21,466 nt of DNA, from contig CAJLYQ010000029.1 of the NCBI GenBank assembly GCA_905210905.1, forward strand, positions 1 through 21,466, in the 5' to 3' direction. The notes under the pieces are model-generated. The model made no database searches and was not told where the DNA came from. It saw only the letters and a program-made list of their open reading frames with translations. Below, in pieces: positions 1 to 7,033 of the stretch (position 1 is its first letter; each line of letters starts with the position of its first letter). Source of the DNA: an uncultured Christensenella sp. GTDB taxonomy: Bacteria > Bacillota > Clostridia > Christensenellales > DTU072. The translations under genes were made by a program, and so were the position numbers.

Positions 1-735
1 TATCAATTTGTCAATGCGTACAAATTCTTGAAATGTTACTTGAAATACTACGAGTACAATATCGAAAGTTACTACGACATCGCGTCGGGAAAAATTGTCT
101 TTACGTTCGTTAAGTGTACGGACGCCGTAAGCGTCGATTTACGCGACTTTATCCACGAACTAACCACGACTTCGACAACGACAAACAAAACGGTTGCAAC
201 TATCAAATACAACGTCGAAACGCCCGAAACGGACGCGGACGGCAATATCATTTATACCACAACGCAAAAGACGGACGCAAACGGCGATCCCGTTACCGAT
301 AAAGACGGAAACCCCGTTTATATCCCGAAATATCAGCCCCGCCCCTCCACTATTGCAACCGTCTATTATTACCGCGATAAAAACAACAACATTGTACAAT
401 CGAACGAAAACGGGAATATCGACGGGCGGCTCTACCCCGTAAAGGCAAAGTATTATGAGTCGGAATATTTAGCGGACGCACAGTTTAACGCGGTTTACGA
501 ACTCGCTAACGCGCGATACGTTGATAATATCATTATCGACAACAACAAAACGATTGACCCGATAGACTTTTCGGGTTACCGACTTTATACGAAGGTTGCC
601 CTTTATTACGACGGTAAGTTATTTAAGACGTTGCCCATAAGCGAGAAAATAATCACGCTCGACGGCGACGGCAAAAATACAAAAATCAAACTCGGTTTTA
701 AGAAAATACTTTTGACCGAAGTTATCAAAAATTAG
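1..735 (+). CDS. Phage tail/baseplate protein, 5' end missing
   Basis: The frame is open from base 1, and the first possible start (TTG at 28) has no ribosome site, so the gene very probably begins left of the window. About 245 residues are visible. The middle holds a hydrophilic Asp/Gly/Asn-rich stretch with DADGN and DKDGN turns, typical of an exposed loop or insertion. The C-terminal 70 residues are beta-rich and end in KKILLTEVIKN. It is the first of a run of five plus-strand tail genes, and its TAG stop overlaps the next gene's AGGAGG. I do not recognise a specific family. The tail/baseplate role is inferred from position just upstream of the fibre genes. Confidence 0.6.
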   Translation, partial: YQFVNAYKFLKCYLKYYEYNIESYYDIASGKIVFTFVKCTDAVSVDLRDFIHELTTTSTTTNKTVATIKYNVETPETDADGNIIYTTTQKTDANGDPVTDKDGNPVYIPKYQPRPSTIATVYYYRDKNNNIVQSNENGNIDGRLYPVKAKYYESEYLADAQFNAVYELANARYVDNIIIDNNKTIDPIDFSGYRLYTKVALYYDGKLFKTLPISEKIITLDGDGKNTKIKLGFKKILLTEVIKN

Positions 736-745
736 GAGGTCAGCA

Positions 746-1897
746 ATGATAAAACCCGTAACGTTTCAAGGTTGTTTTAATTTCAACGCGAATTTGTACG
801 CGCTTGAAGTACGCTCGCGTTTTATAGACCAAAGCAAAGCAAACGGATATTACAAGGGTTACGGCAACGAACTTGCCGCGCAAATCGTCGGTCAAAAAAT
901 ACAAATCGGCACGGGCGCGTTTTTGGTGCAAGGTCGTATGTGCGAAATCACGGCGGCGGAATTAGTCGCCCCGCAAATTTTTGACGGCTTTGTCGGTTAC
1001 GTTGTGGCGCGTATCGAAACGTACCACCCGTCGGACGACGCAAATTGTAGTCTTTTAGCGGTTGTCAATCGTACTTACGAGGCGATAACGCTCGAACAAA
1101 ACGACACCTACGCGGCGACCGCAGACAATGTCAACACGGCTTACGAACTCCCGTTGTATTCGTTTGAAATTTCGGGTACGTCGATCGTCAATCTTAAAAA
1201 GTTGATAAACCCCGTTGCCGACTATGCAACGATTAAAACAATCGTTGACGAGGCACTCGAAAAAGCCGCAAGCGCAGTCGCGGCGGCAAACACCGCTATT
1301 TCAGCGGCAAATGCGGCAAACACAAAGTCCGACGACGCAGTCGCAAAGGCAACGGACGCAGTATCGAAAGCAACAAACGCCGTCAGCGCGGCAAACGCCG
1401 CGAATACAAAATCCGATAATGCAGTCGAAACAGCGAACGGCGCAAAGACCACCGCCGAAACGGTCAAAGGTATTGCCGAAAGCGCGGACGCAAAAGCGGG
1501 AAACGCCGAAACGGTGGCGGCGGGTGCGGTTACTACGGCGAACGGCGCAAAAACCAAAGCCGAGGACGCCGTCAGCAAAGCGGAAACGGCAATCGAAACC
1601 GCAAACGGCGCGGATACAAAAGCGGATAGCGCAACCGAAGTTGCAAGTGCGGCAAACACAAAGTCCGACAATGCGGTATCAGCCGCGAACGAGGCAAAAC
1701 AAACCGCAAGCGACGCGGCAAACCTTGCAAGTACCACAAAAACGCAAGTCGAGCAAAAAGTAAATGACCTCGAACAGCAAATCGGAACGAAACAAGGTAC
1801 AACCGTTACACTTAACGGAACACCGCAAGCAACTTTCGAGGGCGGCGGATTGATCGACGAAAATGATACAATCATTTTCAGCGGCGGCGAGGCATAG
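746..1897 (+). CDS. Alanine-rich coiled-coil phage fibre protein
   Basis: This 383-residue protein starts at ATG 746 behind AGGAGG at 734-739. Residues 1 to about 160 form a non-repetitive, beta-rich head that probably attaches to the baseplate. Residues about 170-345 are a long Ala/Lys/Thr/Asn-rich array in which units such as AANTKSD, AVSKA and TANGAKT recur every 7-14 residues, as in trimeric coiled-coil fibre shafts. A further short coiled coil (VNDLEQQIGTKQG) and a Gly-rich end follow. The repeats leave long open frames on the other strand that are artefacts. No enzymatic motif is seen. Structural fibre is the best call; the exact family is unknown. Confidence 0.7.
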   Translation: MIKPVTFQGCFNFNANLYALEVRSRFIDQSKANGYYKGYGNELAAQIVGQKIQIGTGAFLVQGRMCEITAAELVAPQIFDGFVGYVVARIETYHPSDDANCSLLAVVNRTYEAITLEQNDTYAATADNVNTAYELPLYSFEISGTSIVNLKKLINPVADYATIKTIVDEALEKAASAVAAANTAISAANAANTKSDDAVAKATDAVSKATNAVSAANAANTKSDNAVETANGAKTTAETVKGIAESADAKAGNAETVAAGAVTTANGAKTKAEDAVSKAETAIETANGADTKADSATEVASAANTKSDNAVSAANEAKQTASDAANLASTTKTQVEQKVNDLEQQIGTKQGTTVTLNGTPQATFEGGGLIDENDTIIFSGGEA

Positions 1898-1911
1898 AAG
1901 GAGGGCTTGCA

Positions 1912-2538
1912 ATGAAACTTACCTTTTGCGGCAAATCCCCGCAACAAAGATTTTTCCGAATTGGAGTTGTCGGTAATAACCTTGCCGACGATTTGACAAT
2001 GATAATCGACAAGAAACAAGGCAATTTGAACCTTGCCGAATTTACGCCGTTTATTAAGATTGTCAACCGCGATTTTACGTTCGTCGATAAAACGCGACAT
2101 TTTATTTTCGACGTCGATACCGACCCCGAAAAGGTAAGACTCATTTATGTTTTTCCGAAAAAGGTTACAAGGCAACGCAACGTCGATATGCAAGTGCTTT
2201 TCCAAAAGGCGGAAAACGACGATACGATAATTTGGCAAACGGAAATTTTTAACGCGACTTTCGATTTAGAAATCCCCGCCGACGAGGTTATTTCCAAAGA
2301 ATACCCCGACGAGTTGCAAGACCTTGACGACCGCGTTACCGCGCTTGAACAAAAGGACGGCGGCGTTACCGAATGTATCGACCGCGCCCACTTCCCCGAC
2401 GTCGGAGTCGGCGGTGTAATCTATATCGACGCGGCAACAAACACGCCGTACCGCTACGATACGGCAACAAACAATTACGTTATTATCGGGCTTGATCTCG
2501 ACGATATAACAATTATCAATGCTAACGGAGGTAATTAA
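1912..2538 (+). CDS. Baseplate/fibre connector protein (BppU-like head, tentative)
   Basis: This 208-residue protein starts at ATG 1912 with AAGGAGG at 1898-1904. Residues 1-120 look like an Ig-like beta sandwich. The pattern of VVGNNLADDLTMIIDKKQG, a hydrophobic strand pair, then IWQTEIFNATF resembles N-terminal domains of baseplate upper proteins in Bacillota phages. A short coiled coil (LQDLDDRVTALEQKDGG, about 142-158) follows. The last 45 residues contain a YIDAATNTPYRYDTATNNYV strand pair often found in phage fibre proteins. The stop lies between the next gene's ribosome site and its start. The family assignment is from pattern only. Confidence 0.55.
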   Translation: MKLTFCGKSPQQRFFRIGVVGNNLADDLTMIIDKKQGNLNLAEFTPFIKIVNRDFTFVDKTRHFIFDVDTDPEKVRLIYVFPKKVTRQRNVDMQVLFQKAENDDTIIWQTEIFNATFDLEIPADEVISKEYPDELQDLDDRVTALEQKDGGVTECIDRAHFPDVGVGGVIYIDAATNTPYRYDTATNNYVIIGLDLDDITIINANGGN

Positions 2539-2539
2539 A

Positions 2540-3721
2540 ATGTCAAACAAAACACTCAACGTAACGTTGATTATGCGCAACGACACGGCGGCAAATTGGG
2601 TGAGCAAAAACCCCGTTTTGACGCTCGGCGAACTTGGCGTCGAAACCGATACTCGCAAATTTAAGATCGGCGACGGCACTACCGCATACAACTCGTTGAA
2701 ATACGGACTCGGCGGAAACGTCGAAGTCAAAAGCATCGCCCCCACCGCGAGCGACGTCGGCTACGACATTGGCACGCTTTGGGTTGACACGACGGGTACG
2801 AAGGCTTATATCCTTTTTGCAAAAACCGCAAATGCGGCAACGTGGATCGGGCTTTTGGACTCGCAAGGAAAAATCGACAAAGCAACACTCGCCGACGAGG
2901 CAATTAAACTCCAAACCGCAAGGACGATTAAGTTTTCGGGAGCGGTCGTCGCAAACTCTAAAACGTTTGACGGTAGCGGCGACGTCGAATACGTCCTCGT
3001 GCTTGCAAATAGCGGCGTATCGGCGGGAACTTATACCAAAGTTACCGTAAACGCAAAAGGTATTATCACAAGCGCAACGCAACTTACGGCGGCGGATATT
3101 CCCGCTCTTACTCTTTCCAAAATTTCGGACGCGGGAACGGCGGCAAGTAAGAATACGGGAACGGCGGCGGGCAATGTACCCGTGCTTGACGCAAACGCAA
3201 AAATCGCGGTCGCCCTTATCCCCTCGCTTACCCTTTCAAAGATTAGCGACGCGGGAACGGCGGCGGGTAAAAACGTCGGTACGGCGGCGGGCGACGTTCC
3301 CGTGCTTGGTAGCGACGGAAAACTCGACGAAAGTTTGCTCCCCGCAATCGCGATTACCGAAACTTTTGTCGTTGACAGTCAAGCCGCAATGCTCGCGCTT
3401 TCCGCGCAACGCGGCGACGTGGCAGTCCGCACGGACGAAAACAAGTCTTACATACTTAACGCCGATAATCCGACCGTGCTTGCAAATTGGGTTTGGTTGC
3501 GCACCCCCGATTGTAAGGTGCTTTCGGTAAACAGTAAAACGGGCGCGGTTGTGCTTACTACGAGCGATATTGCGGAAGGTGTAAACCTTTACTTTACCGA
3601 GGCGCGCGCTACCGCAAACTTCAACTCGAATTTCAAAAACAAAAGCGTAACCGAATTGAAAGACGGCGGAAACGTTGTACTTTCAACCGATACGTTGACG
3701 ATTAACGGCGGTAAGGCGTAA
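2540..3721 (+). CDS. Phage tail fibre with Mtd-N-like head domain
   Basis: The protein has 393 residues. The frame is open further upstream, but ATG 2540 is chosen because GGAGGT sits at 2527-2532. Residues 1-60 match the pattern of the N-terminal beta-prism domain of the Bordetella phage major tropism determinant (Mtd): RNDTAANWVSKNPVL, GELGVETDT, FKIGDGTTAYNSL. Two tandem 40-residue units (each starting LTLSKISDAGTAA) follow at about residues 190-269. Next come a region with DSQAAML and AVRTDENKSYIL strands, and a terminal SVNSKTGAVVLTTSDI...YFTEARATANF motif that is widespread in siphophage fibres. It is probably a trimeric fibre in the same adsorption apparatus as the DGR target. Confidence 0.75.
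   Translation: MSNKTLNVTLIMRNDTAANWVSKNPVLTLGELGVETDTRKFKIGDGTTAYNSLKYGLGGNVEVKSIAPTASDVGYDIGTLWVDTTGTKAYILFAKTANAATWIGLLDSQGKIDKATLADEAIKLQTARTIKFSGAVVANSKTFDGSGDVEYVLVLANSGVSAGTYTKVTVNAKGIITSATQLTAADIPALTLSKISDAGTAASKNTGTAAGNVPVLDANAKIAVALIPSLTLSKISDAGTAAGKNVGTAAGDVPVLGSDGKLDESLLPAIAITETFVVDSQAAMLALSAQRGDVAVRTDENKSYILNADNPTVLANWVWLRTPDCKVLSVNSKTGAVVLTTSDIAEGVNLYFTEARATANFNSNFKNKSVTELKDGGNVVLSTDTLTINGGKA
3107..3346 (+). repeat. Two tandem 120-bp coding repeats in the fibre gene
   Basis: Units at 3107-3226 and 3227-3346 encode 40-residue copies that share LTLSKISDAGTAA, KN.GTAAG and VPVL before diverging. They fit a duplicated fibre-shaft module, so copy number may differ between relatives. 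Confidence 0.75.
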
Positions 3722-3732
3722 AGGAGGTCAAA

Positions 3733-4050
3733 ATGGCAACGCGGAATATAACCGTAACACTCAAAGTCAGACAAGACACCGCGGCAAATTGGGCGAGTAA
3801 AAACTCGGTACTTTCCGCGGGCGAATTTGGCTACGATACCACAAACAAGGTTTTGAAAATCGGCGACGGTACGACCGCTTGGGCAAACCTTGTTGCACTC
3901 AAAACCGAGGGCGGCGGCGCGTCAATCGCAATTTATGCCGCAACGGCGGCGGAGTCGGAAAAAGCCGTCGGGTATACGCGCGGCGGCGAAATTGACGCCG
4001 AATTTAAGAAAATTAAAACGCGGCTTGCCGCACTCGAAGGAGGTAATTAA
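3733..4050 (+). CDS. Free-standing Mtd-N-like fibre adaptor
   Basis: This 105-residue protein starts at ATG 3733, with AAGGAGGT at 3721-3728 overlapping the preceding stop. Residues 1-58 are a clear paralogue of the head domain of the upstream fibre; both contain DTAANW.SKN.VL, GE.G and KIGDGTTA. The remaining 45 residues are a short linker and a predicted helix (FKKIKTRLAALEGGN). Its stop is three bases before the start of the DGR target, so the two are probably translationally coupled. In Bordetella phage BPP-1 an Mtd-N domain and the variable lectin-like domain are parts of one protein. Here they are split between adjacent genes, suggesting this protein is the adaptor or trimerisation partner. 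That role is inference. Confidence 0.65.
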   Translation: MATRNITVTLKVRQDTAANWASKNSVLSAGEFGYDTTNKVLKIGDGTTAWANLVALKTEGGGASIAIYAATAAESEKAVGYTRGGEIDAEFKKIKTRLAALEGGN

Positions 4051-4053
4051 ACT

Positions 4054-5100
4054 ATGAACATTGAAAAAGCAAAAATCTACGGTGTAGATAAAGTCGGCTC
4101 GTCCACCCCGTCCGCCCTTACGAGGACGGACGACGCCGTCGGGCTTTCCTATACGGTCGGCACGACGGACATTGTAAGCGACTTTGACCGTTGCTATCCG
4201 TGGAGCGATATGCAAGAAGTAACCGACGCGTCGGGTAACGTATTTATCAAGATACCGAAATTTTACTCTAAAATCACGAAAAACAGCAACGGAACATACA
4301 AGCACCAAATATCGGGTATCCGATACGAAGGTTTTTCAACGTTGTTTGTTGACGGCGCGGGAAACGAACTCGATTACGTTCTCGTCGGCAAATACGAAGG
4401 GAGCGGGTCGTCGGCGCGTGTGTACTCGAAATCGGGCGCAACGGCACTTGTCAATATTACTTGCGATAATTTCCGTACGGGTTGCAAGGCAAACGGCGCG
4501 GGTTATCAGCAATACGACTTCTTGATTGACCTTATTATCAAAGAATTGTGGCTCGTTGAAATGAAAACAACAAACTCACAATCGGTTATGTATGGTTATG
4601 CAAACGGTAATTCGGCGGCGGTCGCTACGGGAAGGACGGACAGCGTAAAAACCCCGTCGGGGTCGGAAGTCAGCAACACCGACGGCAAACACGCGTCGAA
4701 ATACCGCGGTATCGAGAATTTGTGGGGCAACGTTTACAAGTGGGTTGACGGCATTTCGTTTTCCGACGAAAAAGTGTACGTTTGTTTCGACCCCGCATTT
4801 TATGCGGCGGGCAAAACCGCGTCGCCGTACGTTTATCAAGGCGACCGTTCGTCGGGCGGCGGCTATATTAAAAAGGTCGAACCGCTCGGACGCAACCCAC
4901 TTATACAATACGCAACCGAAGTCGGCGGGAGTAACGCCACCTACTACGCGGATTACGCGTACGTCGACGGCTCCGTCCTTGCCGTTGGTGGGCTTTGGTA
5001 CGACTCGACGAACGCGGGCTTGTGGTATTGGAACGGTGCTTTCGATCCGTCGGACGCGTACTCGAGCATCGGGGGTCGCCTTTGCTATAAACCTCTTTAA
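4054..5100 (+). CDS. DGR target: variable lectin-like receptor-binding protein
   Basis: This 348-residue protein starts at ATG 4054 behind AAGGAGGT at 4037-4044. The N-terminal 215 residues are beta-rich and typical of phage-borne DGR targets. Residues 221-233 (ENLWGNVYKWVDG) match the conserved GNV.EW segment of formylglycine-generating-enzyme-like C-type-lectin folds. The end, W.WNG.FDPSD...GGRLC, matches the terminus of known variable proteins. Codons 301-344 are the variable repeat. Fifteen residues differ from the template translation: 303, 305, 314, 316, 317, 318, 325, 329, 330, 334, 335, 336, 338, 343 and 344. Most are Asn (AAC/AAT) in TR, the codons that diversify without making stops. 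No signal peptide is seen. Role: tip adhesin that binds the host receptor, with ligand specificity rewritten by the DGR. Confidence 0.9.
   Translation: MNIEKAKIYGVDKVGSSTPSALTRTDDAVGLSYTVGTTDIVSDFDRCYPWSDMQEVTDASGNVFIKIPKFYSKITKNSNGTYKHQISGIRYEGFSTLFVDGAGNELDYVLVGKYEGSGSSARVYSKSGATALVNITCDNFRTGCKANGAGYQQYDFLIDLIIKELWLVEMKTTNSQSVMYGYANGNSAAVATGRTDSVKTPSGSEVSNTDGKHASKYRGIENLWGNVYKWVDGISFSDEKVYVCFDPAFYAAGKTASPYVYQGDRSSGGGYIKKVEPLGRNPLIQYATEVGGSNATYYADYAYVDGSVLAVGGLWYDSTNAGLWYWNGAFDPSDAYSSIGGRLCYKPL
4955..5086 (+). repeat. DGR variable repeat (VR)
   Basis: This 132-bp segment aligns without gaps to 5189-5320 (offset 234). All 98 positions that are not adenine in TR are identical, and 18 of 34 TR adenines are changed here (to T, G or C). 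It ends 14 bases before the stop codon. The 3' part, GC-rich CATCGGGGGTCGC at 5067-5079, is invariant and is the likely initiation-of-mutagenic-homing (IMH) element. Confidence 0.95.
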
Positions 5101-5112
5101 GAGAGGGATTGT

Positions 5113-5134
5113 CAAGGGGGATACCTCCCCCTTG
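5113..5134 (+). promoter_or_regulatory. Hairpin/cruciform behind VR (DGR target-recognition site)
   Basis: CAAGGGGG at 5113-5120 and CCCCCTTG at 5127-5134 form a perfect 8-bp stem with a 6-base loop. It lies 12 bases after the target stop codon and 26 bases after the end of VR. No T-run follows, so it is a poor terminator. In BPP-1 a similar 8-bp-stem hairpin just downstream of VR is needed for efficient retrohoming, and this occupies the same place. TR has no such perfect 8-bp short-loop hairpin behind it, as expected for a site that marks the recipient. Confidence 0.75.
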
Positions 5135-5167
5135 GCGTCTATTCAATAGCGACAATAAAAACATAAA

Positions 5168-5364
5168 GGGTATTGCGCGCACTCCCCGACGCGAACGTCA
5201 ACGGCTCCGTCCTTGCCGTTGGTGGGAATTGGAACAACACGACGAACGCGGGCTTGTGGAATTGGAACGGTAATTACGATCCGTCGAACACGAACTCGAA
5301 CATCGGGGGTCGCATTTAATCTTGATATTTATTTAGAGCGCGCATAATCCTTGCCCCTCGGCAA
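5168..5364 (+). ncRNA. DGR template RNA with TR and flanking stem
   Basis: The transcript ends are not visible; the span given covers the structured part. TR (5189-5320) is bracketed by complementary arms 5168-5180 and 5338-5350. These pair as 13 positions with two internal mismatches and one G-U, including six continuous GCGCGC pairs. A second hairpin follows at once (TTGCC 5351-5355, loop CCTC, GGCAA 5360-5364). Together they would present TR as a large closed loop to the reverse transcriptase. No separate promoter is evident, so the RNA is probably cut from or read through with the tail/RT transcript. Confidence 0.6.
5189..5320 (+). repeat. DGR template repeat (TR)
   Basis: This is the non-coding donor copy of VR. 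Read in the VR frame it encodes a run of Asn codons at the variable sites (for example N-W-N-N-T and W-N-W-N-G-N-Y) and ends in TAA at the codon that is Cys 344 in the target. It contains 34 adenines, 18 of which are altered in VR. Homology stops at 5188 (G against T) and after 5320 (C against A). It lies between the target gene and the reverse transcriptase, the common DGR order. Confidence 0.95.
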
Positions 5365-5432
5365 AAAACACTTCACAAAGAGGGCGGTTTAGTAAGTCAT
5401 TGAAAGACCGCAAGAAGATTAAAGGATATTCT

Positions 5433-6581
5433 ATGAAAAGAGTCGGTTATTTGTACGAGAAAATGTGCGACGTCGATTTTATCAAAACGGCAATCCGAAA
5501 CGCCGCAAAAGGTAAAACCGACCGACTCTACGTCAAAGCGATATTGAGTGATATTGACGGTTACGCACGAAAAATCAAAGCAATGCTCGAAACCGAAACG
5601 ACAAAACTTTCGCCGAGTGAACATATCGAAATTTACGACAATTCTTGTTGTAAAATACGACAAATCACAGTACCGAAATTTTACCCCGATCAAATCGTGC
5701 ATTGGCTTATTATTACGGCATTAAACCCCGTAATAACGCGCGGTATGTACCGTTATTGTTGCGGGAGCATACCTAACCGCGGCGGCATTGACGCGAAGGC
5801 TTACGTCGAAACGGCGATACGCGACGTCAAAATGCGTTATTGCGCAAAACTTGACGTATCAAAGTTTTTCGACAGCGTCCGCCCGCCGATATTGCTCGAA
5901 ATGCTTAAAAGGAAAATCAAAGACGAAAAGGTTTTACGCCTTATCGGTCAAGTCCTCGAAAACGGCGGCGATCATCTACCGATCGGATATTATACGTCGC
6001 AATGGTTTTCAAATTTTTACTTGGAAGGTTTAGACCACTATATCAAAGAAGTATTGCACGTCAAATACTACGTCCGATACGTTGACGATATGGTTTTGAT
6101 AGACTCTAACAAGCGAAAGTTACATAAAGCGGTTGCGGCGATTGATAACTACTTGCACGGTATCGGATTAAAGATAAAAGGTAATTGGCAAGTTTGGAAA
6201 CTCAACTCGCGCCCGATTGATTTTGTCGGGTATCGGTTTTATAAAAACAAAACCATACTTCGCAAACGAATATTTTTTCGGCTATGTCGTCGAGTGCGCA
6301 AAGTTAGTAAAACGGGCTACACTACCCCGCGGCAAGCAATGAGCCTTTTATCCCTTATCGGTTGGCTATCACATATCAACGGGCGAAACTTCTATAAAAA
6401 GAACATTTACCCGTACGCGCCGAAAAACAAACTTAAAAAGATTGTAAGTAATTACAGTAAACAAAACGGAGGTAATCTCAAAAATGGCAAACGCAAAACA
6501 AAAAGTATTCAGCAAAGACAAATGGCTCAAAACGGCAAACACGGACAAGGCGGCGGGGATACTCACTCAACGCGAAATTGA
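5433..6581 (+). CDS. DGR reverse transcriptase
   Basis: This 382-residue protein copies TR RNA into cDNA with adenine-specific errors, which then replaces VR. ATG 5433 is chosen because AAAGGA lies at 5420-5425; an upstream TTG at 5400 has no ribosome site. The N-terminus (MKRVGYLYEKMCD) is typical of DGR enzymes. Visible RT motifs are GSIPNRGG (111-118), LDVSKFFDS with catalytic Asp141, the DGR-specific IGYYTSQ (184-190) in place of the retroviral/retron QG...SP, YVDD with Asp218 and Asp219, and a basic thumb to about residue 345. The last 37 residues are low-complexity and overlap the next gene by 98 bases, so they may not be functional. No Avd-like accessory gene lies between target and RT. 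Confidence 0.93.
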   Translation: MKRVGYLYEKMCDVDFIKTAIRNAAKGKTDRLYVKAILSDIDGYARKIKAMLETETTKLSPSEHIEIYDNSCCKIRQITVPKFYPDQIVHWLIITALNPVITRGMYRYCCGSIPNRGGIDAKAYVETAIRDVKMRYCAKLDVSKFFDSVRPPILLEMLKRKIKDEKVLRLIGQVLENGGDHLPIGYYTSQWFSNFYLEGLDHYIKEVLHVKYYVRYVDDMVLIDSNKRKLHKAVAAIDNYLHGIGLKIKGNWQVWKLNSRPIDFVGYRFYKNKTILRKRIFFRLCRRVRKVSKTGYTTPRQAMSLLSLIGWLSHINGRNFYKKNIYPYAPKNKLKKIVSNYSKQNGGNLKNGKRKTKSIQQRQMAQNGKHGQGGGDTHSTRN

Positions 6582-6687
6582 CGACGCTTGCGAAATTTGG
6601 GTCAACGACCTTGACGGTAAGTCAAAAGAAGAAATCGCCGACAACAACGGCGCGTCGCTCCGCGACGAGTGGTTTGTAGAGGCGTAA
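6484..6687 (+). CDS. Small phage protein overlapping the RT end
   Basis: This 67-residue, mostly helical, acidic protein has a strong GGAGGT at 6468-6473 ten bases before ATG 6484. It contains LTQREIDDACEIWVNDLDGKSKEEIADNNG and no membrane segment. The first 98 bases overlap the 3' end of the reverse transcriptase in another frame. I do not recognise a family. It is too short and lacks the basic four-helix pattern expected of Avd, but as the gene directly linked to the RT it is the nearest candidate for a DGR partner. The next gene starts one base after its stop. Confidence 0.65.
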   Translation: MANAKQKVFSKDKWLKTANTDKAAGILTQREIDDACEIWVNDLDGKSKEEIADNNGASLRDEWFVEA

Positions 6688-6688
6688 A

Positions 6689-7024
6689 ATGAACGTTTGG
6701 GCAACGATCTTAACCGCGATTATAAGTACGTCCGTCGGCGCGGTGGTAACGGCGATTGTCGGCAATTTCAAAAGCGGACACGCAAAAAACAAAGCAATGC
6801 AAAGCGGCTTGCAAAGTCTTTTGCGCGCCGAAATTATACGACAGCACGAAAAATACACCGACCGCGGCTATTGTCCGATTTATGCAAAAGACGCATTGCG
6901 TCGGGAGTATGAGTCGTATCACTTGCTCGGCGGTAACGGCGTTATCACGGACTTATACAACGACTTGATCGCATTGCCCGAATTTCCGCCCCACCCCGAC
7001 AACGAAAACAAAACGGAGGATTAA
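6689..7024 (+). CDS. Small phage membrane protein
   Basis: This 111-residue protein has one N-terminal hydrophobic segment (about residues 4-25, WATILTAIISTSVGAVVTAIV), followed by a basic helix and a soluble tail ending in PEFPPHPDNENKTED. It starts one base after the preceding stop, with no strong ribosome site, so it probably depends on coupled translation. Placement just before the holin suggests a lysis-cassette or holin-partner role, but no family is recognised. Confidence 0.6.
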   Translation: MNVWATILTAIISTSVGAVVTAIVGNFKSGHAKNKAMQSGLQSLLRAEIIRQHEKYTDRGYCPIYAKDALRREYESYHLLGGNGVITDLYNDLIALPEFPPHPDNENKTED

Positions 7025-7033
7025 AAAAAACTT

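Noticed and set aside
1260..1760. Alanine-rich periodic sequence considered as a CRISPR-like or satellite array
   Set aside because: The period is irregular, there are no conserved direct repeats with unique spacers, and it is in-frame coding for a coiled-coil shaft.
1222..2238. 338-codon open frame on the minus strand opposite the fibre genes
   Set aside because: It is the mirror of the Ala-rich repeat array, has no ribosome site and spans two well-supported plus-strand genes with good starts.
5113..5134. Hairpin after the DGR target considered as a terminator
   Set aside because: No T-run follows on either strand, and the RT downstream needs transcription through it. The DGR recognition role fits better.
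5400..5432. TTG start for the reverse transcriptase
   Set aside because: No ribosome site. The ATG at 5433 has AAAGGA at proper distance and gives the typical DGR-RT N-terminus.
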